From Hofstenia miamia (lineage: Eukaryota > Xenacoelomorpha > Acoela > Hofsteniidae), in contig CABFPE010000033.1 of the NCBI GenBank assembly GCA_900660155.1, forward strand, positions 1,692,722-1,756,721: a DNA stretch of 64,000 nt. The letters run 5' to 3'. Positions 58,500 through 64,000 of this stretch are shown piece by piece. Within the stretch, counting starts at the first letter, position 1. Every line of letters starts with the position of its first letter. The notes under the pieces were generated by a model. That model was not told where the DNA came from and did not search any database. It was given only the letters and a program-made list of their open reading frames with translations. A program made the translations under genes and the position numbers.

Positions 58500-61400
58500 C
58501 TGCATACAAGCAGTCGACATTGACTAATTTAAGGTCGAATACAATGGGTTCGCAATGTACAAATGATAAAATTTCTGTTAATTGTGCATTATGCCAGAGA
58601 AAAGTTGAATCTGAAAAAATCCAATATTCAATTTGTAAACATTTATTTCATTTAGCATGCACAAAGTTGAATAAGGCGGTTTTTAATATCCTAAATAGAA
58701 GTGAAAGTATTGTTAGAGCATTAGCTTGGAGTTGTGAAAACTGTGCTGCAGCAACTTTACCTGTGGTTGATTCCTCCCATGTAAGTAAAGACATTGCAAA
58801 GGCTGTAAGTGAAATTAAGAAATACTCAGAAATTGTAAGGAGTTTATCAGTAAACTTATGAGGTGGATCACAATTGTGAAATAAGAGTAAAGGAATTGGC
58901 TGAGAGCAATAAAGCAACGAAAAGTGAAAGAACAATGGATGAATATGAGAATGTGGTAAAATTTTGAGTATTGACTCAAGTTTTCAACAAGAAAATTTAT
59001 CAGATATTTTCCTATTGGGTAAATTTAGTCATACAAAACAAACATTATTAGTAAGGCTCAAAGAACCTATACAGGCGAAAATTTTTTTAGTAATGCCAGT
59101 TAACTTAAGCATTGAAATCCTTTAAATTAAAAGGTATACTTGGCAGAGGTCTTAATGAAGAAGAATGGATTATTAAAACTTGGCTTTGAAAAGAAGAAAA
59201 GAGCTGGGAATAGAAAAGAAATTTGAAAGAAAGGATCTGAGAATTATTAATTGTAAGTTGCATGTCCGGGAAAATGAAAAATGGGTTAATATACATGAAC
59301 AGTGACTAGCAGTTTCAGAAGTTTCCTACACATTAACTTTAAAAAATAAGAGTAATAACATTTCAAAATTATCTTTTCCAAACATCATTAGTAATAACGT
59401 CAATGGGATATTGACAAAATTTTTGGAATTTCAAAATATTCTCATTAGGAAGCCAAATGCTGTTGGTTGTTTACAGGAAACCAAATTTAATTGAACTACA
59501 CCAGACGGATCAATATATATATTGGTAATTATTATGTTAATATACTAGACAGAGATCTAAATAATTTTAACGAACTGGTGGAGGGTGTTTACTAGTATAT
59601 GTAAACAAAGATTAGAGTATAAACGCTCCTAGAGTTATAAAATGTCTATCAACTCCTGATATTGAAATGTTAAAATAGGCTGTCGGCCTAGGTTCTTACC
59701 TAAGCGTATTAGTTGTATTATAATTATGAATATATACTTGCCTCCAAGAAGACGGAAGAAAATCTGTGATAGGGAATTGAGAAATGTAATACCCGTCTTA
59801 TATAGGCAATATAATAATACATATATCATTCTTCTCGGGGACGCTAATCAGAAATTTTTAAAAGAAATAGAATTTTTCCATTTGGAAAACATGGTTAATG
59901 AACCTGCTTTTTACCCCAATAAAAGTCAAATTGACATTGCGAATGTTTCGGATAAGTTTATGTGTGAATTTCATATGGAACCACCAATCGGAAGAAGCTA
60001 TATTATATCTCATATGTTGGTCACATTGGTTCCAACATTTTCACGTTATAATAAGGTGCGCTATCCTTGTATACGGATAAAATCGCTGGTTAAGATGCAT
60101 ATAGACGTAAGTGCCAAATTTTCAAAATGTTTTTTATTGGCAATTTAGACTTTTGTTTATATATACTTCAATCTTGCAATGTCATATTTCAAATATATTG
60201 GACTGTTTAAAATCGGCCAATCAAAAATCAGAAAATTTGTGGAGCATTTCACTGTGAAATATTTTTGAAAATGATTTTTCCTTATATTTTATAATCGGCA
60301 CTTACATCTTTATGCATCTTAACCAGAGAAATGGAGAATATGATAAAAGATATCATTGTAACTTAGATGAACAGATACGGGTAATTGATTCTGAAATGAA
60401 AAAATTACTGAGAATGTGCAAAATTTCTAAAATGCCTTGAATGAAGAACAATGGAATTATTAAAGATACAACACTGACAGCAATGCTTAATTGTAAAAAG
60501 TAACTAATTAAGTTGCGCAGGAGGCATGACCTTAACGTTTTACAGAGAAAAATAAATGACTGTGTAAAGACGCAACTTCACAGAGAGGTTCAGGGCCTCA
60601 CTACGGAACAGCTTTACATGGACGTGAAGAAGCGGTTGAAGCCAAGAACGATGAAAATTAAATTAACTAGGAACGAGGCCCATAATTTAAACGTAGGTTT
60701 TACCTCCTACAATTGTCACAAGTGTTATGATGAGAATATATGTGAAGTACACTGAAGATCAATATGTTCCAATAGTAACGGAATCTATGGTAAAAAATGT
60801 GTTTAAACATGTTAAATTTAATACCTCTCAAGGAAAGTGTGAGCTGCCATCATGAATTTTTAAGCGATTTGCGAATGATCTCTGTAAGCCTTATACATTC
60901 ATATATCAAAAATGTATATCAGAATTTTATTATTCTACTGAAGGGAATTCGGCTATTGTAGTTACTATACCCAAATTGCCTAATCCCGATAAAGACAACT
61001 GTAAACATTTAGACCTGTGACGATAACATCTTTTGCGACTAGGTGTTTAGACTCGATTGTGGTTGAATTGCATGGTAAGGATCTTGTTTCTGACCCCAAA
61101 CAATTTGCATATAGGCAGGGCCGATCAACTACGGATGCATTAATATACTTAATTGATAAAGTGGCGTCAGCACTCAATTGCAAGGACACAACGATTTTGA
61201 CAGTAGCATTTTTGGACTATAGTAGCGCGTTTAACACGGTCCTACAAAATCGAATGGTGAATAAGTTGTTTTTAGCTCATCATGGATGGCTAAGTGGGTA
61301 CAAAATTACATAACTGACATTAATCAATGCATAAGAATTTGAAACGATGCATATATAGAAAAGATACCACTAATTGTAGGAGTACCTCAAGGGAGACTTC

Positions 61401-61952
61401 TGCTGGTGTATTATTTATACATCTGACAAATGATATTTTACAAACTCCTTATCATATCCTACAAAGTTCGATATTGTGAAATATTCAGATGATACATGTA
61501 CTGCTAGTATAATAACTAATTCGCAAATTGAAGATGTGTGGCAAACGGAGGAAAATATTTGTGATGTATTGAGACTCTCAAGAGAGAATAATCTAATCAT
61601 AAATCAGAATAAATCGGTAGTATTAACTTTTGCACATCATAATATTAAAAGTTCAAAATTGTTATCAGAGGTAAGGAAAATTAACAAATATGGTGATTTT
61701 AAGTTTCCGTCAGTTAATCAAACGAAATACTTGGGAATTACAGTAAATAAAGATATTACTTGAAACGAACAGGCAGGTGCTGTCACTAAAAAGGCTTTTA
61801 GGTGCATACTTAGCATGAAATTATTTATGGAATTTCTAATGCCAAAAAGAAAATGGTTTATTTTTAAAACATACATTCTACCAATTTATTTTTATGCATC
61901 TGTAGTTTGGGTTCCTGGAATAACAGACAAAAATCGGAAGACGTTAAGAAAG
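58500..61952 (+). mobile_element. LINE with PHD-finger ORF1, endonuclease and reverse transcriptase; inactive
   Basis: All parts of a CR1/L2-like non-LTR retrotransposon occur in order. ORF1 (ATG at 58544, to 58861) has a PHD-type zinc finger: CALCQRKVESEKI, CKHLFHLACTKLN and WSCENC. The apurinic-type endonuclease spans about 59390-60000, with VGCLQETKFN, LDRDLNNFN and YIILLGDANQ. A linker frame is at 60513-60755. The reverse transcriptase runs from about 60780, with FAYRQGRSTTDALIYLIDKV, motif A FLDYSSAFNTVLQNRM (catalytic Asp), VPQG near 61385, motif C VKYSDDTCTAS at 61475-61505 and TKYLGITVNKDIT near 61720. The tail FKTYILPIYFYASVVWVPG (61865-61920) is typical. Many stops and frameshifts disable it. 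Shared blocks (LDRDLxNF, AFNTVLQN, KYSDxT) tie it to the copy at 1-3 kb. Confidence 0.85.
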
Positions 61953-61975
61953 TAGTATATACTCGAGTGAAGCCC

Positions 61976-62100
61976 TTCTCACTTTTTTCTGATTGGTCGA
62001 GAGGTGGGTCTTAGTTCGTTCCACTTTTTTCTGATTGGTCGAGAGTAGTGGCCTTTGACCTGAGACGCCGCGGATATTGCTGAAGGTGTTGTACTGACAT
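61976..62100 (+). promoter_or_regulatory. Paired CCAAT-type boxes in a GC-richer patch
   Basis: Just after the LINE the 20-mer CTTTTTTCTGATTGGTCGAG occurs twice, about 41 bases apart (around 61981 and 62022). CTGATTGG is the inverted CCAAT box bound by NF-Y, and paired boxes with such spacing occur in promoters. The patch ends with GACGCCGCGG, unusual in this AT-rich window. It could be a promoter for a gene to the right, or simply a repeat. No transcript can be assigned. Confidence 0.3.
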
Positions 62101-62141
62101 CATGGAAGTCATGTACTTTTACTAGTTTTTGTGTTATTTAT

Positions 62142-63888
62142 GTGGCCTAATTTAGTTTGCATTTTTTAGTTTTACTTTCACACATTACCTTACATGTTTT
62201 TAGTTTTACTTTCCAACATTAACTTACATTTTTTTAGTCTTACTTTCACACATTACTTTACATTTTTTAGTTTTACTTTCCCACATTACCTTACATTTTT
62301 TAGTTTTACTTTCACACATTACATACTTCTTTTTTATTAACATACATGACATTGGAAATACCACATTAATTTAGTTTACATACTTAGTTTACATACTTGT
62401 TTTTTTATTAACATACACGACATTGGAAATATCACATTAATTTAGTTTACATACTTATTTTACATACTTGTTTTTTTATTAACATACATGATATTGGAAA
62501 TACCACATTAATTTAGTTTATATATTTACTTTACATACTTGTTTTATTCGGTAAAATTTAATAACAAATGTTTGTATCAGAGAGATAATAATACTCGTTA
62601 AAAGCGTAAGGGCTTATTTCAGTAATAAAGCAAAATAGTTTTTCGGAACTAGTTTATGCAAAAACTCGCAATTTCTAATATTTAATAAACATACGTGGTA
62701 AAACCCACATACGTGTTTAAAACAAGACAAAATGTAATTTATTTTACACTTTGCTTATAATGACCATATATATATTTTGCACTATTAAATTTGTCTATTG
62801 TGTTAGTTTATCATCATTGTTGTTGAGGGAATTCTGTAGGAAACAAACGCAATGTGCATTTACACATTATGAATTTCAAACGGTAGCATCTAAATTAATG
62901 GTTAATATATGAGTCAAACGAGATTACATTCACAATATAAAACACATGATAAATAAAAGTTTAAATAAATTCAATTAAAAATGTGTATTAACAAACAAAC
63001 GACGTTTCTATAAANGTGGCCTAATTTAGTTTGCATTTTTTAGTTTTACTTTCACACATTACCTTACATGTTTTTAGTTTTACTTTCCAACATTAACTTA
63101 CATTTTTTTAGTCTTACTTTCACACATTACTTTACATTTTTTAGTTTTACTTTCCCACATTACCTTACATTTTTTAGTTTTACTTTCACACATTACATAC
63201 TTCTTTTTTATTAACATACATGACATTGGAAATACCACATTAATTTAGTTTACATACTTAGTTTACATACTTGTTTTTTTATTAACATACACGACATTGG
63301 AAATATCACATTAATTTAGTTTACATACTTATTTTACATACTTGTTTTTTTATTAACATACATGATATTGGAAATACCACATTAATTTAGTTTATATATT
63401 TACTTTACATACTTGTTTTATTCGGTAAAATTTAATAACAAATGTTTGTATCAGAGAGATAATAATACTCGTTAAAAGCGTAAGGGCTTATTTCAGTAAT
63501 AAAGCAAAATAGTTTTTCGGAACTAGTTTATGCAAAAACTCGCAATTTCTAATATTTAATAAACATACGTGGTAAAACCCACATACGTGTTTAAAACAAG
63601 ACAAAATGTAATTTATTTTACACTTTGCTTATAATGACCATATATATATTTTGCACTATTAAATTTGTCTATTGTGTTAGTTTATCATCATTGTTGTTGA
63701 GGGAATTCTGTAGGAAACAAACGCAATGTGCATTTACACATTATGAATTTCAAACGGTAGCATCTAAATTAATGGTTAATATATGAGTCAAACGAGATTA
63801 CATTCACAATATAAAACACATGATAAATAAAAGTTTAAATAAATTCAATTAAAAATGTGTATTAACAAACAAACGACGTTTCTATAAA
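62142..63888. repeat. 873-bp block present twice around a single N
   Basis: 62142-63014 and 63016-63888 are each 873 bases and looked identical wherever compared, with one N at 63015 between them. The second copy continues into unique sequence (TCTATTATAAATTT). As with 35003-35245, the form suggests overlapping contig ends joined without merging. A real tandem duplication is less likely. Confidence 0.85.
62160..62540. repeat. Two adjacent minisatellites
   Basis: First, about five units of roughly 34 bases (TTTTTTAGTTTTACTTTCAC, then ACATTACCTTACA) at 62160-62326. Next, about three units of roughly 71 bases starting ATACTTGTTTTTTTATTAAC at 62328-62540. The pair recurs in the second 873-bp copy at 63034-63414. 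Confidence 0.85.
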
Positions 63889-64000
63889 GTCTATTATAAA
63901 TTTAACATCGGACAATAAATTCGCAGCAATTCATTAAAATAAAATTATGTTTTTAAAAGAAATATCTGTAAAACTAACTAGAGATAATATTGCACAAAAG
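63889..64000. other. Unique AT-rich sequence to the window end
   Basis: Nothing was recognised in this stretch. Confidence 0.6.

Noticed and set aside
62160-62540. CRISPR-like repeat array
   Set aside because: The units are directly adjacent without unique spacers and the genome is animal; these are minisatellites.
62142-63888. Recent biological tandem duplication of 873 bp
   Set aside because: The copies have equal length, show no difference where compared, and meet at exactly one N; the same pattern recurs at 35 kb, so an assembly seam is more likely.

Overview
This is a eukaryotic, metazoan genomic window. It is AT-rich, has spliceosomal introns with GT..AG borders, and is full of transposon debris. 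Three host genes can be read. MAPK7 (ERK5) runs on the minus strand from 36.9 kb down to 4.68 kb in 10 coding exons. A CUB/LDL-receptor-A single-pass membrane protein runs on the minus strand from 55.09 to 50.84 kb in 8 coding exons. TTC12, a ciliary dynein-assembly factor, lies at 55.3-57.4 kb on the plus strand in one uninterrupted 701-codon frame. TTC12 implies an animal with motile cilia or flagella. ERK5 is absent from Drosophila. The CUB gene has four introns of only 42-43 bases, while MAPK7 has introns up to 10.6 kb. Minimal introns, about two-thirds A+T and heavy mariner load would fit a flatworm such as a triclad, but this is a low-confidence guess and other marine invertebrates are possible.

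Layout. 0-3 kb: end of a Tc1 element, then a decayed LINE. 4.7-36.9 kb: MAPK7, whose introns hold a piggyBac-type MITE (7.5-8.2 kb), two related hAT-type MITEs (11.7 and 14.2 kb), an unidentified coding fossil (12.7-13.8 kb), a Tc1 element with a partly duplicated neighbour (22.7-24.5 kb), a mariner end 43 bases from a splice donor (24.8 kb), a mariner-like transposase remnant (28.8-29.2 kb), another MITE (31.8-32.1 kb) and a 5'-truncated LINE (34.0-35.5 kb). 37-49 kb: no gene seen, only AT-rich sequence and old repeats. 49-50 kb: a gap flanked by TA repeats, an unidentified coding-like remnant and a hAT-type MITE with perfect 8-bp target duplications. 50.8-57.4 kb: the CUB/LDLa gene and TTC12, head to head over a 245-bp shared promoter. 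58.3-62 kb: a LINE with all parts present (PHD-finger ORF1, endonuclease, reverse transcriptase) but disabled. 62-63.9 kb: minisatellites inside an 873-bp block that occurs twice around a single N.

The exon models were built by hand. In both multi-exon genes every splice phase agrees and the summed coding length is a multiple of three (2169 nt for MAPK7, 1902 nt for the CUB gene). Most notable: the MAPK7 activation loop reads T-Q-Y where ERK5 normally has T-E-Y; a possible in-phase alternative last exon of MAPK7 lies in intron 9; TTC12 has no introns; and the two single-N sites look like unmerged contig overlaps. No wholly new system was found.
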